Of a stretch of 64,000 nt of DNA, positions 24,696-33,392 are shown one piece after another. A program made the position numbers and the translations under genes. Numbering within the stretch: the first letter of the stretch is position 1; each line of letters opens with the position of its first letter. The DNA comes from Nocardioides ferulae (GTDB lineage Bacteria; Actinomycetota; Actinomycetes; Propionibacteriales; Nocardioidaceae): NCBI RefSeq assembly GCF_003660455.1, contig NZ_QZVR01000009.1, positions 62,001 to 126,000 of the forward strand, written 5' to 3'. The notes beneath the pieces were generated by a model. The model ran no database searches. It was given only the letters and a program-made list of their open reading frames with translations, and had not been told where the DNA came from.

Positions 24696-24748
24696 CGGTG
24701 GTCGAACACTCAGGCGTCGAGCACCTGCGTGAAGTGCTCGACCACCGG
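24696..24748. repeat. Inverted copies of CCGGTGGTCGA at a convergent junction
   Basis: CCGGTGGTCGA (24696-24706) and TCGACCACCGG (24738-24748) are perfect 11-bp inverted arms. They bracket the end of the ABM gene, which converges with the lipase gene. The same core recurs inside mazG. The stem could terminate transcription from both sides. Confidence 0.55.
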
Positions 24749-25006
24749 TAACGGCTCGTAGAAGTGGTGCAGCAGCTCGCGCCAGCGCTGGTAGTCCGGC
24801 GAGCCGCGGAACCCCTCGGTGTGATCCTCGAGGGTGTCCCACTCGACCAGCAGCAGATAGCCGCTGGGCCGCTCCACGCACCGAGAGAGCGTGAGTCGGC
24901 GGAAGCCCGGCATCGCGGCGATGATGCCGCGCGCCTCGGCGAAGGCCGCCTCGAAGTCGGCCTCCCGGCCGGGGACGACGGGGAGCAGCGCGTGTTCGAT
25001 GATCAC
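24710..25006 (-). CDS. ABM-type antibiotic biosynthesis monooxygenase domain protein
   Basis: 98-residue ferredoxin-like dimer protein of the ABM family (heme-degrading or quinone monooxygenase relatives). Pattern: MIIEHALLPVVPGREADFEAAFAEARGII, then LTLSRCVERPSGYLLLVEWDTLEDHTEGFRGSPDYQRWRELL. The last residues (LPVVEHFTQVLDA) are encoded partly by an arm of the inverted repeat. The GTG follows TACGGT by 6 nt and is probably leaderless. Substrate unknown. Confidence 0.85.
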   Translation of the reverse strand: MIIEHALLPVVPGREADFEAAFAEARGIIAAMPGFRRLTLSRCVERPSGYLLLVEWDTLEDHTEGFRGSPDYQRWRELLHHFYEPLPVVEHFTQVLDA

Positions 25007-25012
25007 CCGGCG

Positions 25013-25018
25013 ACCGTA
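25013..25018 (-). promoter_or_regulatory. Putative -10 hexamer, leaderless ABM gene
   Basis: TACGGT on the minus strand, 6 nt before the GTG at 25006. It lies 25 bp from the divergent element serving the YchJ gene. Confidence 0.5.
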
Positions 25019-25043
25019 GCGCCGGTGCGAGAGGGCCGCCCGC

Positions 25044-25049
25044 TACCGT
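25044..25049 (+). promoter_or_regulatory. Putative -10 hexamer, leaderless YchJ gene
   Basis: TACCGT ends 7 nt before the GTG at 25057; no ribosome binding site. Confidence 0.5.
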
Positions 25050-25056
25050 CGCGGAC

Positions 25057-25452
25057 GTGGACCTGCAGCCCGCCTGCCCCTGCGGCACCGAGACGACCTA
25101 CGACGCCTGCTGCGGCCGGCTGCACCGCGGCGCCGACCGGGCCGAGACCGCCGAGGAGCTGATGCGCTCGCGCTACGCCGCCTACGCGGTCGGCGACGCG
25201 GCGTACGTCTTCGCCACCTGGCACCCCCGCACCCGCCCCGACGACCTCGACGGGCGCACCTGGGACCACGCCCTGCGCTGGACCGGCCTCGAGGTCGTGG
25301 ACACGGTCGCCGGTGGGCCTGGCGACGACGAGGGCGTCGTGGAGTTCGTGGCCCGCTATGACTCCCCCGCCGGCCCCGGCGAGCTGCACGAGCGCTCCCG
25401 GTTCCTGCGGCGTGCCGGGCGCTGGGTCTACCTCGACGGCGACGTCTCGTGA
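25057..25452 (+). CDS. YchJ-family SEC-C/NTF2-like protein
   Basis: 131 residues. An N-terminal cysteine cluster CPCGTETTYDACCGRLHRG is the UPF0225 zinc-binding type. An NTF2-like domain follows (LMRSRYAAYAVGDAAYVFATWHPRTRP... VVEFVARY...LHERSRFLRRAGRWVYLDG). Function of the family is unclear. The GTG start is leaderless-like, and the gene overlaps the next one by 4 nt. Confidence 0.9.
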   Translation: MDLQPACPCGTETTYDACCGRLHRGADRAETAEELMRSRYAAYAVGDAAYVFATWHPRTRPDDLDGRTWDHALRWTGLEVVDTVAGGPGDDEGVVEFVARYDSPAGPGELHERSRFLRRAGRWVYLDGDVS

Positions 25453-25970
25453 GCGCCGGGGTGACGATCCGTGAGCGGCGTCCGACCGACGTGCCCGGGC
25501 TGGTCGAGATGCTGACCCTCCAGCAGCCGACCTCGGGCTATCCGATGCGGTGGCCGCTGCCGTTCCCGGCGGAGCAGTTCGTCGTCCGGCCCGCAGAGGA
25601 GCGCGCCTGGGTGGCCGAGCGCGACGACGGCGCCGGACCGGTCCTTCTGGGGCACGTGGCCGTGTCCCGGGTCGAGGGCGAGGGCCTCGCGGAGTTCCGG
25701 GCGGCCGGGGTCGAGGGAAGGCTGGCGGCGGTCAGCGTGCTGCTGGTCGACCCGGCGTGCCGCGGCCACGGCATCGGCGGGCGCCTGCTCGAGCACGCGG
25801 TCGCGGCGATCCGCGCCGACGGGCGGCGGCCGGTGCTCGACGTCGCCCCGGTGCACGCGGCGGCGCTGGCCCTCTACCGGCGTCGCGGCTGGCAGGAGGT
25901 CCGGCGCATCCGGCCGCCGTGGCTGCCCGCCCACCAGCCCGACGTCTGGTTGATGGTGCTGCCGGACTGA
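25449..25970 (+). CDS. GNAT N-acetyltransferase
   Basis: 173 residues. Acetyl-CoA loop VLLVDPACRGHGIGGRLLEHAV (about 97-118), then LDVAPVHAAALALYRRRGWQEV as the C-terminal part. N-terminus TIRERRPTDVPGLVEML is a normal GNAT beginning. Translationally coupled to the YchJ gene (GTGA). Substrate not predictable. Confidence 0.87.
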   Translation: MSAGVTIRERRPTDVPGLVEMLTLQQPTSGYPMRWPLPFPAEQFVVRPAEERAWVAERDDGAGPVLLGHVAVSRVEGEGLAEFRAAGVEGRLAAVSVLLVDPACRGHGIGGRLLEHAVAAIRADGRRPVLDVAPVHAAALALYRRRGWQEVRRIRPPWLPAHQPDVWLMVLPD

Positions 25971-25986
25971 CCTCGCAGCGGACCAC

Positions 25987-26041
25987 GACCCGTCGATCGT
26001 TCCTCGCGACACGGCGTGTCTGCGGGAATCATTGACGGGTC
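25987..26041. terminator. Long segmented fold-back between convergent genes
   Basis: Outer arms GACCCGTC (25987-25994) and GACGGGTC (26034-26041), middle arms TTCC and GGAA (26000-26003, 26025-26028), inner GACAC and GTGTC (26008-26012, 26016-26020) around loop GGC. The joining segments partly pair through G-U. It fills the gap between the GNAT and thiolase stop codons, so a bidirectional terminator is likely. Confidence 0.6.
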
Positions 26042-26045
26042 GGCG

Positions 26046-27239
26046 TCAGACGCTGAGGATCACCGACGAGCCGTGGCCGAACAGCCCCTGGTTGGCGGTG
26101 ATGCCGACCCGGGCCGCCTCGACCTGGCGACCCTCGGCCTGGCCGCGCAGCTGCCAGGTGACCTCGCAGACCTGCGCGAGCGCCTGCGCGGGGACGGCTT
26201 CGCCGAAACAGGCCAGCCCGCCCGAGGGGTTGACCGGGATGCGGCCGCCGATCGTGGTCTCGCCGGCCCGCAGGAGCGCCTCGGCCTCGCCGCGCTCGCA
26301 CAGGCCGACGTCCTCCATCCAGTCCAGCTCAAGGGCGGTCGAGAGGTCGTAGACCTCGGCCAGGCTGACGTCCTCGGGGCCCAGCCCGGCCTCCTCGTAC
26401 GCCGCGTGGGCGATCGACTCCTTGAACGTGCGGGCGGGCGGGGCGACGGCGGTGCTGGGGTCGGTGGACAGGTTCGGCATGTCCAGCACCGTGTTCGGGA
26501 AGGTGGGGGTCACCGTGGAGACCGCGCGGACCCGCACCGGCTGCGTGAGCCCGTGCCGGCGGGCGTAGTCCATGCTGGTCAGCACCACCGCTGCGGCGCC
26601 GTCGGAGGTGGCGCAGATGTCGAGCAGGTGCAGCGGGTCGGAGACGACCGCGCTGCCCAGCACGTCGTCGACGCCGACCTCCTTGCGGTAGCGCGCGTAG
26701 GGGTTGGCCAGCCCGTGCCGGGCGTTCTTCACCTTGACCCGGGCGAAGTCCTCCTGGGTCGCGCCGTAGAGGTCCATCCGGCGGCGGGCGTACATCGCGA
26801 AGTAGGCCGGGTTGGTCATGCCGAGCAGCCGGAACCGCAGCCAGTCGGGGTCGTCCCAGCGCTCGCCGGCGTTGGGCGCGAGGAAGCCCTTCGGGGTGGT
26901 GTCGGCGCCGACCACCAGCGCGACGTCGCACATGCCGGCGAGGATCCGGGCCCGGGCGGTGTCGAGGGCCTGCGCGCCGGTCGCGCAGGCGGCGTAGGAG
27001 GTGGCGACGGTGGCTCCGTTCCAGCCGAGCGCCTGGGCGAAGGTGGCGCCGGCGACGTAGCCGCCGTAGCCGTTGCGCACGGTCTCGCCGCCGACGACCA
27101 GGCCGACGTCGCGCCAGTCGACGCCCGCGTCGGCCAGCGCGGCGCGGGCGGCGTGCACGCCGTACTCGACGAAGTTGCGGCCCCACTTGCCCCAGGGGTG
27201 CATGCCTACCCCGGCGACGGCGACGTCGTTGCTGCTCAC
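26046..27239 (-). CDS. Thiolase-like lipid-transfer protein (Ltp2/SCPx type)
   Basis: 397 residues of the SCP-x/lipid-transfer thiolase group. The N-terminal half has SYAACATGAQALDTARARIL, where CAT aligns with the position of the nucleophilic cysteine in thiolases. The C-terminal half ends in PVNPSGGLACFGEAVPAQAL and ANQGLFGHGSSVILSV. Members such as mycobacterial Ltp2 act as retro-aldolases on steroid side-chain CoA thioesters together with a DUF35 partner. That partner is directly upstream here (GTGA overlap), and a KstR-like site precedes both. Steroid or branched acyl-CoA breakdown is a reasonable inference, not proven. Confidence 0.87.
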   Translation of the reverse strand: MSSNDVAVAGVGMHPWGKWGRNFVEYGVHAARAALADAGVDWRDVGLVVGGETVRNGYGGYVAGATFAQALGWNGATVATSYAACATGAQALDTARARILAGMCDVALVVGADTTPKGFLAPNAGERWDDPDWLRFRLLGMTNPAYFAMYARRRMDLYGATQEDFARVKVKNARHGLANPYARYRKEVGVDDVLGSAVVSDPLHLLDICATSDGAAAVVLTSMDYARRHGLTQPVRVRAVSTVTPTFPNTVLDMPNLSTDPSTAVAPPARTFKESIAHAAYEEAGLGPEDVSLAEVYDLSTALELDWMEDVGLCERGEAEALLRAGETTIGGRIPVNPSGGLACFGEAVPAQALAQVCEVTWQLRGQAEGRQVEAARVGITANQGLFGHGSSVILSV

Positions 27240-27688
27240 TGGTCGGTCTCCTCACCGAGCTCGGTCACGGGTTTCCAGCGCCAGATCAGCCGGTCGCCGG
27301 TCTCGTCGGCGTAGAGGGGCTCCACGACCAGCTCGGCCTCCGCGCCGACCCGCAGATCGGCGACGCCGTAGCCGGCCGCGACCTGACCGAGCACGACCAG
27401 GCCCTCGGGCAGCTCGACCGCCGCGAGCGCGAACGGCTCGTAGGGGTCGCTGGCCGGGATGTAGGGCGCGGGGGGCTGGTACTGCGCGTCGGTGTAGGAC
27501 CACACGGTGCCGCGCCGGGCCAGCTCGACCTGCTCGGACTCGGTGCTCGCGCAGCCCGGGTTGCGGCAGAAGCCGCCCGTGGGCGGGAAGAACACGCTGG
27601 CGCAACCGGTGCAGCGCGAGCCCAGCAGGGCGGGCTCGGGTCCGGTGGTGAACCAGCCGTCGATGGCGGGCGTTGCCGTGGCGCTCAT
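27236..27688 (-). CDS. DUF35 OB-fold/zinc-ribbon acyl-CoA-associated protein
   Basis: 150 residues. A rubredoxin-like zinc ribbon (CTGC at about 26-29, CRNPGC at about 41-46) is followed by an OB-fold (GTVWSYTDAQYQPPAPYIP... FALAAVELPEGLVVLGQVA). DUF35 proteins are obligate partners of SCP-x thiolases, forming the aldolase or hydratase complex. The ATG has a GGGGAG ribosome binding site. Leader of a two-gene operon with the thiolase. Confidence 0.88.
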   Translation of the reverse strand: MSATATPAIDGWFTTGPEPALLGSRCTGCASVFFPPTGGFCRNPGCASTESEQVELARRGTVWSYTDAQYQPPAPYIPASDPYEPFALAAVELPEGLVVLGQVAAGYGVADLRVGAEAELVVEPLYADETGDRLIWRWKPVTELGEETDQ

Positions 27689-27714
27689 GCACTCCCCTGG
27701 GGACCTGGCGAACT

Positions 27715-27728
27715 AGAACAGGTTTCAG
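27715..27728 (-). promoter_or_regulatory. KstR-like operator
   Basis: TAGAACAGGTTTCA matches tnnAACnnGTTnna, the KstR cholesterol-regulator consensus as I recall it from mycobacteria, at every defined position. It is nested inside a wider palindrome (CTAGAA at 27714-27719, TTCTAG at 27731-27736) and sits 27-48 nt upstream of the DUF35 gene. Confidence 0.55.
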
Positions 27729-27750
27729 ATTCTAGCCACAGGAAATGGAC

Positions 27751-27795
27751 GGGACCCGACCGGCCTCGGAGGAGTTGAGGCCGGCCGGGTCCCGG
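27751..27795 (-). terminator. Terminator of the arabinose operon
   Basis: 18-bp stem (arms 27751-27768 and 27778-27795) with a 9-nt loop, 18 nt after the permease stop. One position pairs G-U in minus-strand RNA but is an A-C mismatch in plus-strand RNA. The hairpin therefore favours the minus-strand transcript. Confidence 0.8.
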
Positions 27796-27813
27796 TGAGG
27801 AGCCCGACGCGGG

Positions 27814-29088
27814 TCAGAGACGCCGTGGCGGCGCCGCGCTCGACGGACCGTCGTCGAGCTGTTCCGCGAGCTCCTCGGGGGGCGGCTGGGTGGCGTCCGG
27901 GTCCTCGGCGCCGGCCCCGCCGCTCCCGGCGGTGCGCTTCTTGTTCCACACATCGAAGGCGACCGCGAGCAGCAGGACCAGGCCCTTGATGGCCTGCTGC
28001 CAGTCGATCGACACGCCCATCAGGGACATGCCGTTGTTCAGGACGCCCATCACCAGACCACCGACGATCGCGCCGACGACCGTGCCGACGCCGCCGGTGA
28101 CCGCAGCGCCGCCGATGAAGGACGCCGCGATCGCGTCGAGCTCGAAGTTCGTGCCGGCCTTCGGGTTGGCCGCGGTCAGGCGGGCGGCGGTGACCATGCC
28201 GGCGAGACCGGCGAGGAGGCCCATGTTCGTCATCACCAGGAAGTCGACCCGCTTGGTGTTGACACCCGACATCGTCGCCGCGTCGACGTTGCCGCCGATC
28301 GCGTAGACGTGCCGGCCGAAGACCGTGCGGGCCATGATGAAGCTGTAGATCGCGATGAGGGCGAACAGGATCAGGCCGACGATCGGCAGACCACGGGCGT
28401 CGGCGAGCAGGTAGGCGAACTCGAGGACCACCGCGGCGAGCACGACCTGCTTGGCCCAGAACGCCCAGACCGGGAGCACCTCGACGTTGTAGCGCTTGGA
28501 CACCGACCGCTTGCGCATGTCGAGCACGACCAGCACCGCGACCACCAGCACCCCGAGGATCAGCGTGAGGTTGTGCAGGTCGGTGTCGGGGCCGACCTCG
28601 GGGAGGAAGCCGTTGCCCATCTTCTTGAAGTTCTCCGGCAGGCCACCCACGGTGGCGCCCTCGAGCACGACCAGGGTGAGGCCGCGGAAGAGCAGCATGC
28701 TCGACAGCGTCACGATGAACGCCGGGATGCCGACGTAGGCGACCCAGAAGCCGTGCCAGGCGCCGATCAGGGCGCCGAGGGCGAGGCACAGGACGATCGC
28801 GAGCAGCCAGTGCACGTCGTGCTTGGTCATCAGGATCGCCGAGACCGCACCCACGAACGCCGCCACCGAGCCGACCGAGAGGTCGATGTGGCGGGCCACG
28901 ATCACGATCACCATGCCGATGGCCAGGATCAGGATGTGGGCGTTCTGGACGATCAGGTTCGACACGTTCAACGGCTTGAGCAGCACGCCGTCGGTGGTGA
29001 TCTGGAACAGGATCACGATCGCCGCGAGGGCGATGATCATGCCGTACTGGCGGATGTTGCCGCGCAGCATCGTGGTCAGGGAACTCAT
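27814..29088 (-). CDS. mmsB: Multiple-monosaccharide ABC transporter permease
   Basis: 424-residue inner-membrane permease of the carbohydrate uptake-2 class (XylH/GguB/MmsB). About ten hydrophobic segments; the family marks are RHIDLSVGSVAAFVGAVSAI, YVGIPAFIVTLSSMLLFRGL and AIAASFIGGAAVTGGVGTVVGAIVGGLVMGVLNNGMSLMG. The C-terminal 40 residues are Pro/Glu-rich and look disordered. Last gene of the arabinose operon, 3 nt after the ATPase gene. It forms the pore for the sugar delivered by the lipoprotein at 30.7-31.8 kb. Confidence 0.93.
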   Translation of the reverse strand: MSSLTTMLRGNIRQYGMIIALAAIVILFQITTDGVLLKPLNVSNLIVQNAHILILAIGMVIVIVARHIDLSVGSVAAFVGAVSAILMTKHDVHWLLAIVLCLALGALIGAWHGFWVAYVGIPAFIVTLSSMLLFRGLTLVVLEGATVGGLPENFKKMGNGFLPEVGPDTDLHNLTLILGVLVVAVLVVLDMRKRSVSKRYNVEVLPVWAFWAKQVVLAAVVLEFAYLLADARGLPIVGLILFALIAIYSFIMARTVFGRHVYAIGGNVDAATMSGVNTKRVDFLVMTNMGLLAGLAGMVTAARLTAANPKAGTNFELDAIAASFIGGAAVTGGVGTVVGAIVGGLVMGVLNNGMSLMGVSIDWQQAIKGLVLLLAVAFDVWNKKRTAGSGGAGAEDPDATQPPPEELAEQLDDGPSSAAPPRRL

Positions 29089-29091
29089 CAG

Positions 29092-30621
29092 TTATCTCGC
29101 ATCCGCTGTCATGTGGCGCATGAGGACCTCCTGGTCGGCGTCCTCACGGTCGAACTCGTGGGTGATCACGCCCTCGGCGAGCGTGTAGATCCGGTCGCAG
29201 AGGCCGAGGAGCTCGGGCAGCTCGGAGCTGATCACGAGGACCCCCTTCCCCTGCTGGGCGAGGCCCTGGATGATCCCGTAGATCTCGAACTTCGCCCCGA
29301 CGTCGATGCCGCGGGTGGGTTCGTCGAGGATCAGGAACTGCGGTTCGGTGAACATCCACTTGCTGAGGACGACCTTCTGCTGGTTGCCGCCCGACAGCTT
29401 GCCGACGCCCGCGCGCACGCTGGGCGTCTTGATGTTGAGCCGCCGGCGGTAGTCCTCGGCGGCGACCACCTCGGCGTGCTCGTCGACGGTGATGCCCTTG
29501 CGGATCTTGTCGAGGCTCGCGGAGACGATCGAGGTCTTGATGTCGTCGAGCAGGTTCAGGCCGAGGCCCTTGCGGTCCTCGCTGACGTAGGCGATGCCGG
29601 CCTTGATCGCGTCGGACACCGAGCGCAGCTTCAGCTCCTGGCCGTCGAGCATCAGCGTGCCCTGGTGCCGGCTGCCGTAGGACCTGCCGAAGATGCTGCG
29701 GGCCAGCTCGGTGCGCCCGGCGCCCATCAGGCCGGCCAGACCGACGATCTCGCCCCGGCGCACCGTGAGGTTCGCGTCGCGGATCACCGCGCGCGTGTGG
29801 TCCTGGGGGTGCATGACCGACCAGTTGCGCGCCTCGAAGAGCACGTCGCCGATCTGCGGGGTGTGGTCGGGGAACCGGTGCTCCAGGTCGCGCCCGACCA
29901 TGCCCCGGATGATCCGGTCCTCGTTGACCTCGCCACCGCGCACGTCGAGGGTCTCGATCGTCTTGCCGTCGCGCAGGATCGTGATCGCGTCGGCGACCTG
30001 GGCGATCTCGTTCAGCTTGTGGCTGATCATGATCGAGGTCATCCCCTTGCCCTGCAGGCCCTTGAGCAGGTCGAGCAGGTGGCGGGAGTCGTCGTCGTTC
30101 AGCGCGGCGGTCGGCTCGTCGAGGATCAGCAGCTTGACGTCCTTGCTGAGGGCCTTGGCGATCTCGACCAGCTGCTGCTTGCCGACACCGAGGTCCTTGA
30201 TCCGGGTCAGCGGGTTCTCGCGCAGCCCGACCCGCGCCATCAGCTCGATGGCCCGGTGGTTCGCGAGGTTCCAGTCGATGACGCCGCGCCGCACGGTCTC
30301 GTTGCCGAGGAAGATGTTCTCGGCGATCGAGAGCTCGGGGATCAGCGCCAGCTCCTGGTGGATGATCGCGATGCCGGCCGCCTCGCTCTGCCGGATGTTG
30401 GAGAACTCGACCTCGGCGTTCTCGTAGAAGATCTCGCCTTCGTAGCTGCCGTGCGGGTAGACCCCGCTCAGCACCTTCATCAGCGTGGACTTGCCGGCCC
30501 CGTTCTCGCCGCAGATGGCGTGGATCGCGCCGCGCTCGACGACGAGGTTGACGTCCGAGAGCGCGAGGACGCCGGGGAACCTCTTGGTGATCGAGCGCAT
30601 CTCCAGGATCGGCTGCGCCAT
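29092..30621 (-). CDS. mmsA: Sugar ABC transporter ATPase, two nucleotide-binding domains
   Basis: 509 residues. Domain 1: Walker [11 protein letters not shown] (about 39-48), signature [15 protein letters not shown], Walker [12 protein letters not shown]. Domain 2: a degenerate P-loop [13 protein letters not shown] (about 290-302), signature [14 protein letters not shown], Walker [14 protein letters not shown]. This tandem form with an impaired second P-loop is typical of XylG/GguA/MmsA. Energises arabinose uptake with the neighbouring permease and binding protein. The preceding 102-nt gap contains a stable hairpin. Confidence 0.95.
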   Translation of the reverse strand: MAQPILEMRSITKRFPGVLALSDVNLVVERGAIHAICGENGAGKSTLMKVLSGVYPHGSYEGEIFYENAEVEFSNIRQSEAAGIAIIHQELALIPELSIAENIFLGNETVRRGVIDWNLANHRAIELMARVGLRENPLTRIKDLGVGKQQLVEIAKALSKDVKLLILDEPTAALNDDDSRHLLDLLKGLQGKGMTSIMISHKLNEIAQVADAITILRDGKTIETLDVRGGEVNEDRIIRGMVGRDLEHRFPDHTPQIGDVLFEARNWSVMHPQDHTRAVIRDANLTVRRGEIVGLAGLMGAGRTELARSIFGRSYGSRHQGTLMLDGQELKLRSVSDAIKAGIAYVSEDRKGLGLNLLDDIKTSIVSASLDKIRKGITVDEHAEVVAAEDYRRRLNIKTPSVRAGVGKLSGGNQQKVVLSKWMFTEPQFLILDEPTRGIDVGAKFEIYGIIQGLAQQGKGVLVISSELPELLGLCDRIYTLAEGVITHEFDREDADQEVLMRHMTADAR

Positions 30622-30658
30622 GGGCCTACCCCTTCTCCGGCCCGGGGGCCGAGGTCAT

Positions 30659-30689
30659 GGGGCGGACCCGGGTCCCCCGGGCCCGCCCC
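30659..30689 (-). terminator. Intercistronic hairpin after the binding-protein gene
   Basis: 14-bp GC stem (30659-30672 with 30676-30689) and a 3-nt loop. One position is G-U in minus-strand RNA. Placed between the binding-protein and ATPase genes, it probably acts as a partial terminator or 3' stabiliser that raises binding-protein output. Confidence 0.6.
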
Positions 30690-30723
30690 CACGGCCGCGG
30701 TCGCGACCGTGCGTGTGGTGGTG

Positions 30724-31815
30724 TTACTTGAGCTCGTCCTCGGTGTAGTAGCCCGAGTCGACCAGCACGGACTGGACGTCGTCCTTCTCCACCGTGACCG
30801 GGTCGAGCAGGTAGGACGGCACGACCTTCACGCCGTTGTCGTAGGTCTCGGTGTCGTTGACCTCGGGCTCCTCGCCCTCACCCAGCGCCTTGATCATGTC
30901 GACGGTGACCGCCGCGAGCTCGCGGGTGTCCTTGAAGATCGTGGAGTACTGCTCGCCCGCGAGGATCGACTTCACCGACTGCACCTCGGCGTCCTGACCG
31001 CTGACGATCGGCAGGGCCTTGCCGCCGCCGCCGTAGCCGTTGCCCTGGAGCGCGGCGATGATGCCGAGCGACAGGCCGTCGTAGGGCGAGAGCACGCCCT
31101 CCACGGTCTCACTGGAGTAGGTGTTGGTGAGGATGTCCTCCATGCGCCGCTGCGCAGTGGCCGGGTCCCAACGCAGGATCGCCGCCTGGTCGAAGTCGGT
31201 CTGGCCGGAGGGCACCACGATGTCGCCGGAGTCGATCATCGGCTGGAGCACCGACATCGCGCCCTCCCAGAAGAAGGTGGCGTTGTTGTCGTCGGGCGAG
31301 CCGGCGAACAGCTCGACGTTGTACGGCGGCTTGCCGGACTCCTCGAGGCCCTTGACCAGCGACTCGGCCTGCAGCACGCCGACCTGGAAGTTGTCGAAGG
31401 TCGTGTAGTAGTCGACCGCGTCGGAGTCGCGGATCAGCCGGTCGTAGCTGATGATGTCGATGTCCGCGGCCTCCGCGTTGGCCAGCACCTCGCCGAGCGC
31501 GGTGCCGTCGATCGCGGCGATGACCAGGGTGTCGACCTCCTTGGTCACCATGTTCTCGACCTGGGAGACCTGGGTCGGGATGTCGTCCTCGGCGTACTGC
31601 AGGTCGACCGTGTAGCCCTCGGCCTCCAGCTGCTCCTTGATGTTGTTGCCGTCGGCGATCCAGCGCTCCGAGGACTTCGTCGGCATCGCGACACCGATCG
31701 TGCCCTTGTCGCCGCCGCCGTCGCTGCCGCCGCCGTTGCTGTCGTCGTCCCCGCCGCACGCGGCCAGGGTCAGCGCAAGGCTTCCTGCGGCGATGGTCGT
31801 GAGTAGCTTGCGCAC
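30724..31815 (-). CDS. chvE: Sugar-binding lipoprotein, ChvE type
   Basis: 363 residues. Lipoprotein signal [18 protein letters not shown] (lipobox LAAC) precedes a Gly/Asp/Ser linker and a periplasmic-binding-protein fold: [53 protein letters not shown] and [18 protein letters not shown]. The SYDRLI and DN segments match ChvE/MmsE-type multi-sugar binders. Upstream extension of the frame is not coding; the GTG at 31815 has GGAGAAGG in front. Captures L-arabinose (or a related sugar) outside the membrane. Confidence 0.92.
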   Translation of the reverse strand: MRKLLTTIAAGSLALTLAACGGDDDSNGGGSDGGGDKGTIGVAMPTKSSERWIADGNNIKEQLEAEGYTVDLQYAEDDIPTQVSQVENMVTKEVDTLVIAAIDGTALGEVLANAEAADIDIISYDRLIRDSDAVDYYTTFDNFQVGVLQAESLVKGLEESGKPPYNVELFAGSPDDNNATFFWEGAMSVLQPMIDSGDIVVPSGQTDFDQAAILRWDPATAQRRMEDILTNTYSSETVEGVLSPYDGLSLGIIAALQGNGYGGGGKALPIVSGQDAEVQSVKSILAGEQYSTIFKDTRELAAVTVDMIKALGEGEEPEVNDTETYDNGVKVVPSYLLDPVTVEKDDVQSVLVDSGYYTEDELK

Positions 31816-31874
31816 GTACCTTCTCCATTCGTTCCTGGACCGGGTAGCTCCCGGCCCGTCCTGCCAGTGGTCTC

Positions 31875-33392
31875 TCAGAACCCCTGAGCCAATCGGTGGT
31901 AGGCCGCGTTCCACCGGAGCTCCTTGCGCAGCGAGCGGATGGTGGTCGAGGCGTCGACGAGCACCAGCTCGGTGCGCGTCATCTCCGCGAGGTCCTCGAG
32001 GTGCTCGCTGGTGAGCGCGGAGGAGAGCACCGTGTGGTGCGGTCCGCCGGCCATCAGCCAGGCCTCGGTGGAGGTGCGGAGGTTCGGGGCCGGTCGCCAG
32101 ACTGCGCGGGCGACCGGGAGGTTGGGCAGCGGCTCGTCGGGGGCGACGACCTCCACCTCGTTGGCGACGAAGCGGAACCGCTCGCCGAGGTCGGCCAGGC
32201 CCAGCACGACGGCGGGGCCGGGGGTGGCGTCGAAGACCAGCCGGACCGGGTCCTCACGGTCGCCGATCGACAGCGGGTGGATCTCCAGGCTGGGTCGGGC
32301 CACCGCGATGCTCGGGCAGACCTCGAGCATGTGGGCGCCGAGGATCAGCTCCTCGCCGGGGACCAGGTGGTAGGTGTAGTCCTCCATGAACGAGGTGCCG
32401 CCGGGCAGGCCGGCCGCCATCGTCTTCAGGGTGCGACCCAGCACCGCGGTCTTCCAGTCGCCCTCGCCGCCGAAGCCGTAGCCGTCGGCCATCAGCCGCT
32501 GCACGGCCAGGCCGGGCAGCTGGCGCAGGCCGCCGAGGTCCTCGAAGTTCGTGGTGAACGCCCCGAAGCCGCCCTCGGTCAGGAACGACCGCAGGCCGAG
32601 CTCGATGCGGGCGCCGTAGCGCAGCGAGTCGTGGCGCTCGGCGCCGGGCAGCAGCTCGGGCGCCACGACGTAGGAGTCGGCGTACTCCGCCACCAGCGCG
32701 TCGACGTCGGCGTCGGCGACCTGGTCGACCACGGCCACCAGGTCGTTGACGCCCCAGGTGTTCACCGAGACGCCGAACCGGCGCTCGGCCTCGACCTTGT
32801 CGCCCTCGGTGACCGCGACGTTGCGCATGTTGTCGCCGAAGCGGGCCAGCTTCATCGTCGACATCTCGGCCCGGCCGATCGCGGCCCGGGCCCAGACGCC
32901 GACCCGGCGGGCGACCTCGGGGTCGGCGACGTGGCCGGCGATGGTCTTGCGGACCACGCCCATCCGGGTCTGCACGGCCGCGAACTCGCGGTCGCCGTGC
33001 GCGGCCTGGTTGAGGTTCATGAAGTCCATGTCGATCTCGGCCCACGGCAGCGCCTGGTTCGCCTGCGTGTGCAGGTGGAGCAGTGGCTTGCGGAGGGCGT
33101 CGAGGCCGGTGATCCACATCTTCGCCGGGCTGAACGTGTGCATCCAGGCGATCACACCGAGGCAGCTGTCGTCGGCGCTCGCCTCCTGCAGGGTCCGGCG
33201 GATCGCGTCGGTGCCGGTCAGGACCGGCTTGGCCACGACCGGCACCGGCAGCTCGGGCGAGGCGTCCAGTGCGGCGACGATCTGGCCGGACTGGGCGGCC
33301 ACCTGGTCGAGGACCTCGGGGCCGTAGAGGTGCTGGCTCCCGGTGAGGAACCAGATCCGACCCTGCTGTGTGCCGTGCTGACCGGTGCTCAC
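31875..33392 (-). CDS. araA: L-arabinose isomerase
   Basis: 505 residues, full length for AraA; converts L-arabinose to L-ribulose with Mn2+. Recognisable stretches: [16 protein letters not shown] at the N-terminus, [29 protein letters not shown], and [15 protein letters not shown] with [30 protein letters not shown], which holds the catalytic Glu and metal-binding histidines. GTGA overlap with araD. Second step of arabinose use after uptake. Confidence 0.97.
   Translation of the reverse strand: MSTGQHGTQQGRIWFLTGSQHLYGPEVLDQVAAQSGQIVAALDASPELPVPVVAKPVLTGTDAIRRTLQEASADDSCLGVIAWMHTFSPAKMWITGLDALRKPLLHLHTQANQALPWAEIDMDFMNLNQAAHGDREFAAVQTRMGVVRKTIAGHVADPEVARRVGVWARAAIGRAEMSTMKLARFGDNMRNVAVTEGDKVEAERRFGVSVNTWGVNDLVAVVDQVADADVDALVAEYADSYVVAPELLPGAERHDSLRYGARIELGLRSFLTEGGFGAFTTNFEDLGGLRQLPGLAVQRLMADGYGFGGEGDWKTAVLGRTLKTMAAGLPGGTSFMEDYTYHLVPGEELILGAHMLEVCPSIAVARPSLEIHPLSIGDREDPVRLVFDATPGPAVVLGLADLGERFRFVANEVEVVAPDEPLPNLPVARAVWRPAPNLRTSTEAWLMAGGPHHTVLSSALTSEHLEDLAEMTRTELVLVDASTTIRSLRKELRWNAAYHRLAQGF

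Noticed and set aside
28309-31806. 1165-codon plus-strand open frame across the ABC transporter genes
   Set aside because: Composition is that of an antisense shadow; permease, ATPase and binding protein on the other strand are certain.
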